The notes: a model not told the origin generated them from the sequence alone. A stretch of 11,604 bases of DNA from DATBLZ01 sp036555065 (GCA_036555065.1 DATBLZ010000116.1:1-11604); one strand, 5' to 3'; shown: positions 1 to 6,158, counted from the stretch's first letter. Numbers and translations: made by a program.

Positions 1-297
1 TGGAGCGACGATATCCCGAAAGCGGCGGTGCAGCCGAGCACCGAGGTGCAGATGACGCTCGAGACGGAGCGCGACGCGCGCTATCTCGTCGATTTCGCGC
101 TCGAGTCGGGCGCGCAGCAGTTCGCGGTCGTCAACGGCGACACGCGGACGTCGCTCGCGCCGAACGACGGGCACATCGCCGTCGTGGTCACGGGAACGGG
201 CAGGGCAGAGACGATTCGGGTTCTGCCGCTAGGCGACGAGCAGACTCACGCGCGGCATTTCACGCTTTTCGACGTGACAGTCACGCCCATTCGGTAG
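1..297 (+). CDS. C-terminal fragment of an unrecognised protein (5' end outside window)
   Basis: The reading frame is open from the first base and ends at TAG 295-297, giving 98 visible residues. A GTG at 28 could be read as a start, but the frame continues upstream of it without a stop, so the gene most likely begins outside the window. The visible part alternates short hydrophobic beta-type stretches (such as FAVVNGD, HIAVVVTG and FTLFDVTVTPI) with polar turns, which suggests a beta-rich C-terminal domain. There are no cysteines and no membrane segment. It is convergent with the DUF6152 gene, with only 4 bp between the two stop codons. I do not recognise the family and assign no function. 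Confidence 0.6.
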   Translation, partial: WSDDIPKAAVQPSTEVQMTLETERDARYLVDFALESGAQQFAVVNGDTRTSLAPNDGHIAVVVTGTGRAETIRVLPLGDEQTHARHFTLFDVTVTPIR

Positions 298-301
298 CGG
301 C

Positions 302-715
302 TTACTGCGCGCTCGGCGCGCCGGCGCCCGTGGAGCTCGCGTTCAACGTCGAGCCGTCCGGCAGCGTGACCGAGGCGCCGTTCGCCCGCAGCGTGCCATC
401 GCGCGATCGATAGCCCAAGACCGTCACCTCGGTGCCCGCGGGCAGAGAGTCGCGGTTCCAGCCGCGTCGTATCAACGCATTCGGCGCGCCGCCCTCGATG
501 GCCCACTCCTGAACTTCGCCGCTATCGGTCGTGACCCGCAGATAGATCCACGAATGCGGATTCGTGAATTCCATGCGAATGACGGTGCCGCGAAGCTGTA
601 TCGGCTGGTTGATGTCGAACTCCGCGGCGAATGAGTGATGCGCGGCGGCGGGCACGGCGGCGCCGAGCGTGATCAAGCCTGCGAGTGCGGTGGCGGCGAC
701 AATTTTTTGCGGCAT
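302..715 (-). CDS. Exported DUF6152 family protein, copy 1
   Basis: This is a 137-residue protein with a clear Sec signal peptide (residues 1-25; A23-x-A25 before the cut). Cleavage would leave His26-His27 at the mature N-terminus. The rest is a small beta-rich domain with the DUF6152 landmarks: HHSFAAEFD, TNPHSW (His54), E-x-G-x-PN-x-L-x-R-x-GW-x-RDSL, and GYRSRDG. The ATG at 715 is supported by GAGGA about 8 bases upstream. It lies 21 bp downstream of the secreted paired-cysteine gene on the same strand and is probably cotranscribed with it. A second copy sits at 4964-5404. The function of the family is not established. Family assignment is from remembered motifs and is fairly secure. A copper role is my inference from the mature N-terminal His. 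Confidence 0.88.
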   Translation of the reverse strand: MPQKIVAATALAGLITLGAAVPAAAHHSFAAEFDINQPIQLRGTVIRMEFTNPHSWIYLRVTTDSGEVQEWAIEGGAPNALIRRGWNRDSLPAGTEVTVLGYRSRDGTLRANGASVTLPDGSTLNASSTGAGAPSAQ

Positions 716-736
716 CGGTCAGTCCTCGTGTTTACC

Positions 737-1570
737 TCACGGGCGCGCGGCGGGCGCGGGCTCATTCGTAAAATACTCGCCGTAGATCAGCTGCTCGGCG
801 AATTCCACACAATTGAACTCGAGCAACCGCGCGTTCGCGTCGAGCACGCGGTAAAGCGGCATCCGAATCGTCCACGGCTGCGAGAACGTATCCGGATCGT
901 TGATCGTGGCTTCGTACTGGAGAGCGTTCTCGCTAATTAAGGAGTAACGCTCCGTGACGATCATCGCCGCGCTGTGGTGATTGCCCGCGCGGTCGAACCA
1001 AGTCTGGTCGATGGTCGAGTTGACCTCGATGACGAGCGTGTCGCCGTCCCAGCGGCCGTTCGAGCGGCCCATCCAGAGATCGACGGGCGCGCGAATGTGA
1101 TCCTCGGGATTCATGAACACGGGGCGGTTCGCATTCGCGTACGTGTAAGCGAAGAGAATCGTGTCGCCTTCGCCTTGCACGATCTCGAACGGGTAGGGCA
1201 TGTAGGTCGCGCGCGGAATGCCCGGCATGTAGCACTTGGCTTCGGGGTCCGACGCCGGCCAACCCGCGCGGTTCTCGTCGCGTTTTGCGAGCGCCTCGGG
1301 TAGATACGGAATCTTGCCTTCGACGACGAAGCTCGGGCCCGCCGGGATCGCGGCGAGCGAGCCGAGCTGCCAAAAGCCCTTGATGGCCTCCGCCGAATGG
1401 GCTTCGATGTTCCAGTACGCCGTGTTTGCGGCCTGCCAGAGGCCGTTGAGATTCGGCTTGCCGGCGATGCGTTCCGGCCGCGCGCGGTCCTGGGCAAGCG
1501 TGGCGGGTGCGAGCGTCGCGGCGGCAACCGCGAGGAGGCCGACGAAGGCGAGTGGCAGCCGAGAACGCAT
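737..1570 (-). CDS. Secreted paired-cysteine protein, paralog A
   Basis: This 277-residue exported protein has a signal peptide at about residues 1-27 (cut after TLA, before QD). Landmarks in order are KPNLNGLW (38-45), Cys113 in KCYMPG, GRWDGDTLVI (172-181), TERY (206-209), PWT (232-234) and Cys254 in LLEFNCVE. The same landmarks in the same order occur in the genes at 1624-2787 and 4105-4920, so the three are paralogs. I chose ATG 1570. An upstream GTG at 1606 would put 12 extra residues before the signal peptide and run over the promoter. No Shine-Dalgarno precedes ATG 1570; instead a TATCAT -10-like box ends 7 bases upstream, which suggests a nearly leaderless mRNA. It is transcribed with the DUF6152 gene. 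I know such proteins as uncharacterised secreted proteins of environmental bacteria; the molecular role is unknown. Confidence 0.85.
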   Translation of the reverse strand: MRSRLPLAFVGLLAVAAATLAPATLAQDRARPERIAGKPNLNGLWQAANTAYWNIEAHSAEAIKGFWQLGSLAAIPAGPSFVVEGKIPYLPEALAKRDENRAGWPASDPEAKCYMPGIPRATYMPYPFEIVQGEGDTILFAYTYANANRPVFMNPEDHIRAPVDLWMGRSNGRWDGDTLVIEVNSTIDQTWFDRAGNHHSAAMIVTERYSLISENALQYEATINDPDTFSQPWTIRMPLYRVLDANARLLEFNCVEFAEQLIYGEYFTNEPAPAARP

Positions 1571-1623
1571 GCGCACTATGATAAACAGCGGCGCCCGGCA
1601 ACGCACGGCGAAGTGGAGCGAAC
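1571..1623. promoter_or_regulatory. Divergent promoter between paralogs A and B
   Basis: These 53 bp separate two divergent starts. TATGAT at 1577-1582 reads as a -10 box for the plus-strand gene. It would start RNA near 1589 and leave a leader of about 35 nt containing GTGGAG close to ATG 1624. The same bases on the minus strand read TATCAT (1583-1578) and would start RNA at about 1571, one base before ATG 1570. No good -35 box is visible on either side. The TATGATA core recurs in the other divergent region (4921-4963). This is inferred from base pattern only. Confidence 0.45.
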
Positions 1624-2787
1624 ATGCGAATCTCGAAGGTCATTGGTCTCGGCCTCGCAGCAGGGCTGCCCTGCCTGCCGGCGGCCTACGCGCAGACACC
1701 GGCCAATGTGCAGACGCCGGCTGACGCGTCGCAACCCCTGGTTCCCGCCGAGCAGACGGCCGCGGCCGTCGCCGATCCCAACTGGCGCGTCGAGCGCTTC
1801 TCGTGGGGCGACCCGAACCTCGAGGGCACGTTCACGAGCCGCGACATGATGAACATTCAAATGGCGCGGCCCGCGCAGTTCGGGATGCGCACGACGTTGA
1901 CGCCCGAGGAGTTCAAAGCGCGCGTCGAAGGCGGCCCCGGCGGGTTGGCCGGCCTTAGGGATACGCAAAGCACCGCCCCGGCCGAGGATCGGCTACAGCT
2001 CTCCGCGCTCGACTCGGCCGAAGTCGGCACGCGCGTCTTCGGTTACACGTCCTACATCATCGATCCGCCGGACGGCCGCATGCCGGCGCTGACCGAAGAG
2101 GGCCGGCAAAGTCAGGCCGACCGCGCGCAGGGCCAGGCGAACGGGCCGTTCCACACGACGCGGGATTTCTCGTATTACGACCGCTGCATCTCGCGCGGCG
2201 TTACCGGGTCGATTCTGCCCTCGCTCTACGGCGACGCGATGCGCATCGTGCAATCGCCGACGTCGGTCGCGATCAGTTATGAAATGCTCCACGACACGCG
2301 CGTCATCCCGCTCGACGGCAGCCCGCCGGCCGACGCGGGCGTGCGCTCGTACATGGGCTCATCCGTCGGCCGCTTCGACGGCGACACGCTCGTGGTCGAG
2401 ACGACGAACTTCAACGACGAGCTCGCCGAAGGCCGCGCGCCGCATAGCGAGGACTTGAAGCTGACCGAGCGCTTCACGCGCATCGACCCCGACATGATCG
2501 ATTATGTCGTAACGGTCGACGACCCGAGAACGTTCGAGCGGCCGTGGACGTTCCGCGTCACATTGACGACGCAACCCGACTACGAAGTGCTCGAGTACTC
2601 GTGCCACGAAGGCAACTTCTTCGTCGCGAACGCGCTGCGTGCCGAGAAGCGTTACCAGGAGCGCGTCGCCGAGGCGCGTGCCAAGGGCGAGCCGATTCCG
2701 GAGCGCACGGGGCCCGGCAGCGGCGGGCTCAGCATCTACCAGGCGCCCGATGCGAGCACGGCGGTCGACATCAACGCAGGTCAGTGA
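1624..2787 (+). CDS. Secreted paired-cysteine protein, paralog B (long form)
   Basis: This 387-residue exported protein has a signal peptide at residues 1-23 (cut after AYA). It has the family landmarks DPNLEGTF (63-70), Cys188 in DRCISRG, GRFDGDTLVV (249-258), TERF (281-284), PWT (308-310) and Cys327 in VLEYSCHE. Compared with paralogs A and C it has about 75 extra residues between the N-terminal motif and the first cysteine. It also has a charged 50-residue tail (about 338-387) with an Ala/Glu/Arg-rich helix followed by a Gly/Pro stretch. GTGGAG sits about 7 bases before ATG 1624. It is divergent from paralog A and is followed after 43 bp by the haem membrane protein, so the two may form an operon. 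Function unknown; no catalytic motif recognised. Confidence 0.86.
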   Translation: MRISKVIGLGLAAGLPCLPAAYAQTPANVQTPADASQPLVPAEQTAAAVADPNWRVERFSWGDPNLEGTFTSRDMMNIQMARPAQFGMRTTLTPEEFKARVEGGPGGLAGLRDTQSTAPAEDRLQLSALDSAEVGTRVFGYTSYIIDPPDGRMPALTEEGRQSQADRAQGQANGPFHTTRDFSYYDRCISRGVTGSILPSLYGDAMRIVQSPTSVAISYEMLHDTRVIPLDGSPPADAGVRSYMGSSVGRFDGDTLVVETTNFNDELAEGRAPHSEDLKLTERFTRIDPDMIDYVVTVDDPRTFERPWTFRVTLTTQPDYEVLEYSCHEGNFFVANALRAEKRYQERVAEARAKGEPIPERTGPGSGGLSIYQAPDASTAVDINAGQ

Positions 2788-2797
2788 GCTCCGCAGC

Positions 2798-2812
2798 ACG
2801 CGCATTGCGCGT
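2798..2812. terminator. Short GC hairpin between paralog B and the haem protein
   Basis: ACGCGC and GCGCGT form a perfect 6-bp inverted repeat around an ATT loop, 10 bp after the stop of paralog B. No T-run follows, so it is at best a weak terminator or an RNA stability element. It may also be a chance product of GC-rich sequence. Confidence 0.25.
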
Positions 2813-2830
2813 TAACTCTCCGTCGGGTCT

Positions 2831-3697
2831 ATGGAATTCCTTTACTTCCTAGGGCGCTTCCACGTCCTCGTGCTGCACCTGCCGATCGGCATCATCGTCG
2901 CGCTCTGCGCGCTCGAGATCGCCGCGCGCAAGGAGAAGTATCGTTCCTTGGCAGCGGCGTCGCCGTTCTTGTGGAGTGCTGCGGCCGTTACCGCGATCGT
3001 CACGGCCGTTCTCGGCTACCTGCATTTCGCCGAAGGCGGGTTCGAAGGCCCATCGGCGAACCTGCACCGAATATTCGGCACGGCACTCGCGGTCATCGTT
3101 AGCATCGTCGCAATCCTGCGCTCGAGCGCGCTCGCGGCGAGCTACAGGCCGTTTTACTTACCGGCTGCGATCCTCATGCTCGTGCTCGCTTCGATCACGG
3201 GCCACTACGGCGGCAATCTGACCCACGGTTCGAGTTACCTCGTCGAATATGCGCCGCAGCCGCTGCGCGCGCTCGCGGGTTTGGGGCCGCGCCGCCCGCC
3301 CGTCGAGAGCCTCGGCGCCGCGGATCCCTTCCTCGATCTCGTGGGACCGATGCTCGAGCTGCGCTGCTCGGGCTGCCACAACGAGGACAAGCGCGAAGCC
3401 GAGCTCGTGCTGACGAATTACGCGGGGGTGAGGCGCGGCGGGGAGTCGGGCTCGGTCGTCGTCGCGGGCCGCCCGGAGTCGAGTGAGATGCTCGATCGAA
3501 TCTCGCTGCCACCGGACGACGAGTCCTTCATGCCGGCCGACGGCAAGACGCCGCTGACGCGCGAGCAAGTCCGCATCATCGAGTGGTGGATTGCGGCGGG
3601 GCTGCCGAACGAGACCACGATCGATGCGGTCGAGCTCAAACCCGACGCCGGGGTCGAGGCGTTGATCCGCGCGGAGCTCGGGCTGTCGCAGAGGTAA
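2831..3697 (+). CDS. Membrane DUF2231-type domain fused to planctomycete-type c-haem domain
   Basis: This is a 288-residue protein. Residues 1-130 hold four hydrophobic segments (about 12-32, 43-66, 82-101, 107-124) with the DUF2231 look: FHVLVLHLPIG near the start (His11, His16), GYLHFAEGG, and GHYGGNLTHG (His125, His132). Residues 165-258 form a cytochrome c domain of the planctomycete type (PSCyt1). It has CSGCH (Cys179, Cys182, His183) for covalent haem, RRGGESGS, FMPADGKTPLT with Met234 as probable second haem ligand, and IEWWIAAGLP. The haem domain should face the periplasm, so the protein may pass electrons between the membrane and periplasmic partners. It follows the secreted paralog B by 43 bp on the same strand and may share its transcript. 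It is convergent with the next gene, 8 bp away. The family call is strong; the electron partner is unknown. Confidence 0.85.
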   Translation: MEFLYFLGRFHVLVLHLPIGIIVALCALEIAARKEKYRSLAAASPFLWSAAAVTAIVTAVLGYLHFAEGGFEGPSANLHRIFGTALAVIVSIVAILRSSALAASYRPFYLPAAILMLVLASITGHYGGNLTHGSSYLVEYAPQPLRALAGLGPRRPPVESLGAADPFLDLVGPMLELRCSGCHNEDKREAELVLTNYAGVRRGGESGSVVVAGRPESSEMLDRISLPPDDESFMPADGKTPLTREQVRIIEWWIAAGLPNETTIDAVELKPDAGVEALIRAELGLSQR

Positions 3698-3705
3698 ATG
3701 CGCCG

Positions 3706-4014
3706 TCAGATCCAGCCGAAGCCGCTCGCCATCGTGCTGAACACTCCAGCGGCGAGCGCGACGTAAAGTGCGACGGCCCAACGGGCGGTGCTCGCGAGCG
3801 ATCCCGCGAGCTTGTCGAACTTGACGTTCATGCGCTGCTCGAGGCCGTCGATCCTCTCCGACAACTTTGTGAACATGGTATCCATCTTGTCACGCACCGA
3901 TCGGAGGTCGACCTTGATGTCAGCGACGTCCGTGCGCAGATGCGCAACGTCGGATTCTAGGCGTGCGATGCGGGCTTCCATGTAGGCTTCCGCTGAGACG
4001 TCGTCCGTGTCCAT
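3706..4014 (-). CDS. Small coiled-coil protein with C-terminal membrane anchor, copy 1
   Basis: This 102-residue protein begins MDTDDVSAEA. Residues 11-75 are a near-continuous amphipathic helix with heptad spacing (IARLESDVAHL, DIKVDLRSV, RIDGLEQRMN), a probable coiled coil. Residues 79-98 are hydrophobic (AVALYVALAAGVFSTMASGF) and should form one tail-anchoring membrane helix. The protein has no signal peptide and no catalytic motif. A shortened copy with 25 of 26 bases identical around the start codon lies at 5301-5636 on the same strand. The pair brackets the second DUF6152 module. Similar small coiled-coil/TM proteins are common and uncharacterised; a structural or oligomerising role is a guess. 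Confidence 0.75.
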   Translation of the reverse strand: MDTDDVSAEAYMEARIARLESDVAHLRTDVADIKVDLRSVRDKMDTMFTKLSERIDGLEQRMNVKFDKLAGSLASTARWAVALYVALAAGVFSTMASGFGWI

Positions 4015-4025
4015 TGTACGGAATT

Positions 4026-4047
4026 CTGGGCCTCAACGGCTGCCCAG
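4026..4047. promoter_or_regulatory. Inverted repeat upstream of coiled-coil gene
   Basis: CTGGGC and GCCCAG form a perfect 6-bp inverted repeat separated by 10 bp, just upstream of the minus-strand start at 4014. It could be an operator or a chance match. The second copy of the gene does not have it upstream. Confidence 0.2.
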
Positions 4048-4072
4048 CGGAACGGCCATTTCTGGGTGATAT

Positions 4073-4086
4073 CCGCGTTTACGCGG
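4073..4086 (-). terminator. Weak hairpin after paralog C
   Basis: CCGCG-TTTA-CGCGG is a 5-bp perfect stem lying 18 bp downstream of the minus-strand stop at 4105. No T-run follows on the minus strand, so terminator activity is uncertain. Confidence 0.25.
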
Positions 4087-4104
4087 GAGTACGCCGACGG
4101 CGGC

Positions 4105-4920
4105 CTATTCCTGCCCGAACCTCTGGTTCTCGAGGCACACGAACTCGATGAGCTCTTCGTCGACCATGATTTCTTGGTTGACGCGGACGGTCCAGGGCTT
4201 CGTGTACGCTTTCTCGTCGACGACCGTGATATCTATCTCCATGCGGCCGAAGCTCGGGCGCCGAAATCGCTCCGTGACGGTCGCCTCGTTGGTCAAGGGG
4301 CTGCCGAGGATGTCGAGCCACTCGCCGTCGCGGAAGTTCGTCGTCGTCACGACGAGCGTGTCGCCTTGCCATTGGCCCGTCGAGTAGCCGTAATACCACG
4401 GCTGCGGATCGTTGTTGGGCGACGGCCGGCCGTCGGTGAAGATCTGCCGGTAGCCCATGCTCGCCTCGTAGAGAATGACGATGAGGTTCGGCGTTTGCAC
4501 GAACCTGCGCGGCGCGCCCTGCGTATGGAATTGCAGGTTGCCCATCGGCAAGCAATGCGCTTCGGGATTGTTCCTGCTGCCGTCAGCCTCGCGCGCGGCG
4601 CGCAGCTCTTTCGCCCACGGCGTGAACGGCAGACCGCCCTCGATGTTCTGGCCGACGTCGCGGAAGCCGGCAATCGGCGGCCCTGCGGGAGGCGGCGCCC
4701 CGGCTTCCGGTTGGCCGAACGGCCGCGCCACGCGCCAGAGGCCGGAGAGACTCGGGCGGCCGTCCGCGGTGCGCGGCACGGGCCCGTCGAGGTCCACTTG
4801 GCCGTCGGCCGTTCGCGGCACGCCGGGAGTGGGGTAGAGCGGCCATTGCGCGTGCGCGGCCGTAGCCGCCCACACGCCGGTCAATACGATCGCAATCGCG
4901 CGTGCGTTCGTGCGCAGCAT
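4105..4920 (-). CDS. Secreted paired-cysteine protein, paralog C
   Basis: This 271-residue exported protein has a signal peptide at residues 1-24 (cut after AHA, before QW). It shares the landmarks of paralogs A and B: RPSLSGLW (55-62), Cys123 in HCLPMG, GQWQGDTLVV (182-191), TERF (216-219), PWT (242-244) and Cys262 in LIEFVCLE. Just after the signal peptide the segment VPRTADG occurs twice, at 34-40 and 48-54. Each copy is followed by a six-residue x-x-x-Leu-x-Gly stretch, so the N-terminal family motif looks tandemly duplicated. ATG 4920 is preceded by a G-rich Shine-Dalgarno-like stretch. It is divergent from DUF6152 copy 2 across 43 bp. Function unknown, but the repeated pairing with DUF6152 suggests they act together in the periplasm. 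Confidence 0.86.
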   Translation of the reverse strand: MLRTNARAIAIVLTGVWAATAAHAQWPLYPTPGVPRTADGQVDLDGPVPRTADGRPSLSGLWRVARPFGQPEAGAPPPAGPPIAGFRDVGQNIEGGLPFTPWAKELRAAREADGSRNNPEAHCLPMGNLQFHTQGAPRRFVQTPNLIVILYEASMGYRQIFTDGRPSPNNDPQPWYYGYSTGQWQGDTLVVTTTNFRDGEWLDILGSPLTNEATVTERFRRPSFGRMEIDITVVDEKAYTKPWTVRVNQEIMVDEELIEFVCLENQRFGQE

Positions 4921-4963
4921 CCTCGCCCCCCTCGAGCTCGATCGGGCAAGCTATCATAATCGG
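4921..4963. promoter_or_regulatory. Divergent promoter between paralog C and DUF6152 copy 2
   Basis: TATCAT at 4952-4957 is followed by 6 bases and then ATG 4964. That is the classic -10 to +1 spacing, so the plus-strand mRNA would start exactly at the initiation codon (leaderless). No Shine-Dalgarno precedes ATG 4964. On the minus strand the same bases read TATGAT (4957-4952) and would start RNA near 4945, leaving a leader of about 24 nt with a G-rich ribosome site for paralog C. The TATGATA core matches the one at 1577-1583, pointing towards the gene with a leader in both cases. No clear -35 box is visible. Confidence 0.45.
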
Positions 4964-5404
4964 ATGAAGGCGCGGCATTTCATTCTGGTCGGTGCGGGCC
5001 TGCTCGCGAGCGGCACCTCGGCTCTCGCCCATCACTCTTTTCAGGCCGAGTACGACAGGAACCAGCCGATCACGATCACGGGCACGGTGACGCTGCTCGA
5101 GTGGACGAACCCGCACGCGCGCCTCTATGTCGACGCCGTCGACGCGAGCGGCGCGACGGTTCACTGGGATCTCGAGCTCGGGCCGCCCAACGGCCTGATG
5201 CGGCAAGGCTGGCGCCGGGATTCGCTGCTGCCGGGCACGATGGTGACGGTCGAAGGGTTTCGCTCGCGAACCGACGAATTCGTCGCGAACGTGCGCAGCG
5301 TCAAGCTCGGCGACGGTCGTCAGGTCTTCGCGGGCTCGTCGTTCGACACGACGGAGCCGGCGCCCGCGCCTGTTCCTGCAGCGGCGTCGACGCCGTCGCC
5401 TTGA
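4964..5404 (+). CDS. Exported DUF6152 family protein, copy 2
   Basis: This is a 146-residue protein with a signal peptide at residues 1-22 (A20-L-A22), giving a mature N-terminus of His23-His24. DUF6152 landmarks are HHSFQAEYD, TNPHARLYV (His51), ELGPPNGLMRQGWRRDSL, VEGFRSR and the Pro/Ala-rich tail after VFAGSS. The distance from the first His to the TNPH His is 28 residues, the same as in copy 1. I chose ATG 4964 over an in-frame upstream start at 4910. The upstream choice would overlap paralog C, add 18 polar residues before the signal peptide and abolish the promoter. The stop codon lies exactly at the edge of the recognisable part of the truncated coiled-coil gene that runs into it from the other side. 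Confidence 0.87.
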   Translation: MKARHFILVGAGLLASGTSALAHHSFQAEYDRNQPITITGTVTLLEWTNPHARLYVDAVDASGATVHWDLELGPPNGLMRQGWRRDSLLPGTMVTVEGFRSRTDEFVANVRSVKLGDGRQVFAGSSFDTTEPAPAPVPAAASTPSP

Positions 5405-5636
5405 AGCCGGCCGCAATCCCCCAACGCGCGGTGCTCGCAAACGAACTTTCGAGCTTGTCGAACCTGGCGTTGAGGCGCTGCTCGAGGCCATCGATTCGCC
5501 CGCCCAGTTGGCCCGCTACGCTGTCGATCTTTGAATCGAGGTGTCCGCCGAGGCTGTCGATCCTCTCAACATCGGATTCCAAGCGAGCGACTCGGGCTTC
5601 CATAAACGTTTCTGTTGAGACGTCGTCCGTATCCAT
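5301..5636 (-). pseudogene. Small coiled-coil protein, copy 2, membrane anchor lost
   Basis: Starting at ATG 5636 the frame gives 111 residues and opens MDTDDVSTETFMEARVARLESDV, very close to copy 1. Between SDV and RIDGLEQ it is 7 residues shorter than copy 1, exactly one heptad, so the coiled-coil register is kept. Homology continues through FASTARW (residues 66-72) and stops at about 5405. There the frame leaves the gene and reads 104 bp of the antisense of DUF6152 copy 2, giving a basic, proline-rich tail instead of the membrane helix. It could be a decaying gene or an expressed soluble variant. An upstream in-frame start adds 15 residues but copy 1 supports ATG 5636. Confidence 0.6.
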
Positions 5637-5690
5637 TGTACGCCTCGATGCCAATCGCCGAAGGGGGTTCTCGGGGGGCAAAATAGGCGC

Positions 5691-6140
5691 ATGAGTCCGC
5701 TCGCGTTACCGATGGAAGGCGGTTGCCGTTGCGACCGCGTGCGCTTCAAGATCAGCGCGCCGCCGCTGCTCACGATGGCGTGCCACTGCACGGGTTGCCA
5801 GCGCATGACGGGCAGCGCGTACTCGCTGAGCGTGGCCGTCTCGAGCGACGCATTCGCCGTTACGCGCGGTGAGCCCGTGATCGGCGGCCTGCACGGCCCG
5901 CATCGCCACTTCTTCTGCGGCTACTGCATGAGCTGGATGTTCACGCGGCCCGAGGGCTACGACGCGATCGTCAACGTGCGCGCGACGCTGCTCGACGATC
6001 CGAGCTGGTTCGTGCCTTACATCGAGACGATGACGAGCGAGAAGCTGCCGTGGGTCACGACGCCCGCGGTGCACAGCTACGAGAAGTGGCCGGCAATCGA
6101 GGACTACGGGCGCCTGTCCGCGGAGTTCATGGCGAAGTGA
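5691..6140 (+). CDS. GFA/CENP-V family zinc protein
   Basis: This is a 149-residue cytoplasmic protein with the family's cysteine pattern: GGCRC (Cys12, Cys14), CHCTGC (Cys31, Cys33, Cys36) and FFCGYC (Cys76, Cys79). These bind one structural and one catalytic-site zinc in characterised members. The family is named after glutathione-dependent formaldehyde-activating enzyme, but most members, including this one, have no proven substrate. The C-terminal half (PWVTTPAVHSYEKWP) resembles the usual tail, where a Trp-containing segment closes the fold. The CxxC at 76-79 is followed by MSWMF where many members have a Gly-Ser/Thr pair. It stands between the coiled-coil remnant (divergent, 54 bp) and the cytochrome gene (convergent, 16 bp), so it is probably a single-gene unit. 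Confidence 0.85.
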   Translation: MSPLALPMEGGCRCDRVRFKISAPPLLTMACHCTGCQRMTGSAYSLSVAVSSDAFAVTRGEPVIGGLHGPHRHFFCGYCMSWMFTRPEGYDAIVNVRATLLDDPSWFVPYIETMTSEKLPWVTTPAVHSYEKWPAIEDYGRLSAEFMAK

Positions 6141-6143
6141 GAC

Positions 6144-6158
6144 AGCGCGCGCGGCGCT
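6144..6158. terminator. Possible shared hairpin between convergent genes
   Basis: AGCGC and GCGCT form a 5-bp stem around a GC-rich 5-base loop in the 16-bp gap, partly overlapping the stop codon of the minus-strand cytochrome gene. It lacks a T-run. It may be a minor bidirectional terminator or chance. Confidence 0.2.

Noticed and set aside
4066..4959. Plus-strand open frame of 297 codons
   Set aside because: It is antisense to paralog C, which has a signal peptide and family motifs; the composition is typical of a shadow frame.
3706..5636. Whole 3706-5636 segment as a transposon or insertion sequence
   Set aside because: There is no transposase gene, no terminal inverted repeats and no target-site duplication; the flanking copies are direct and belong to a small coiled-coil gene.
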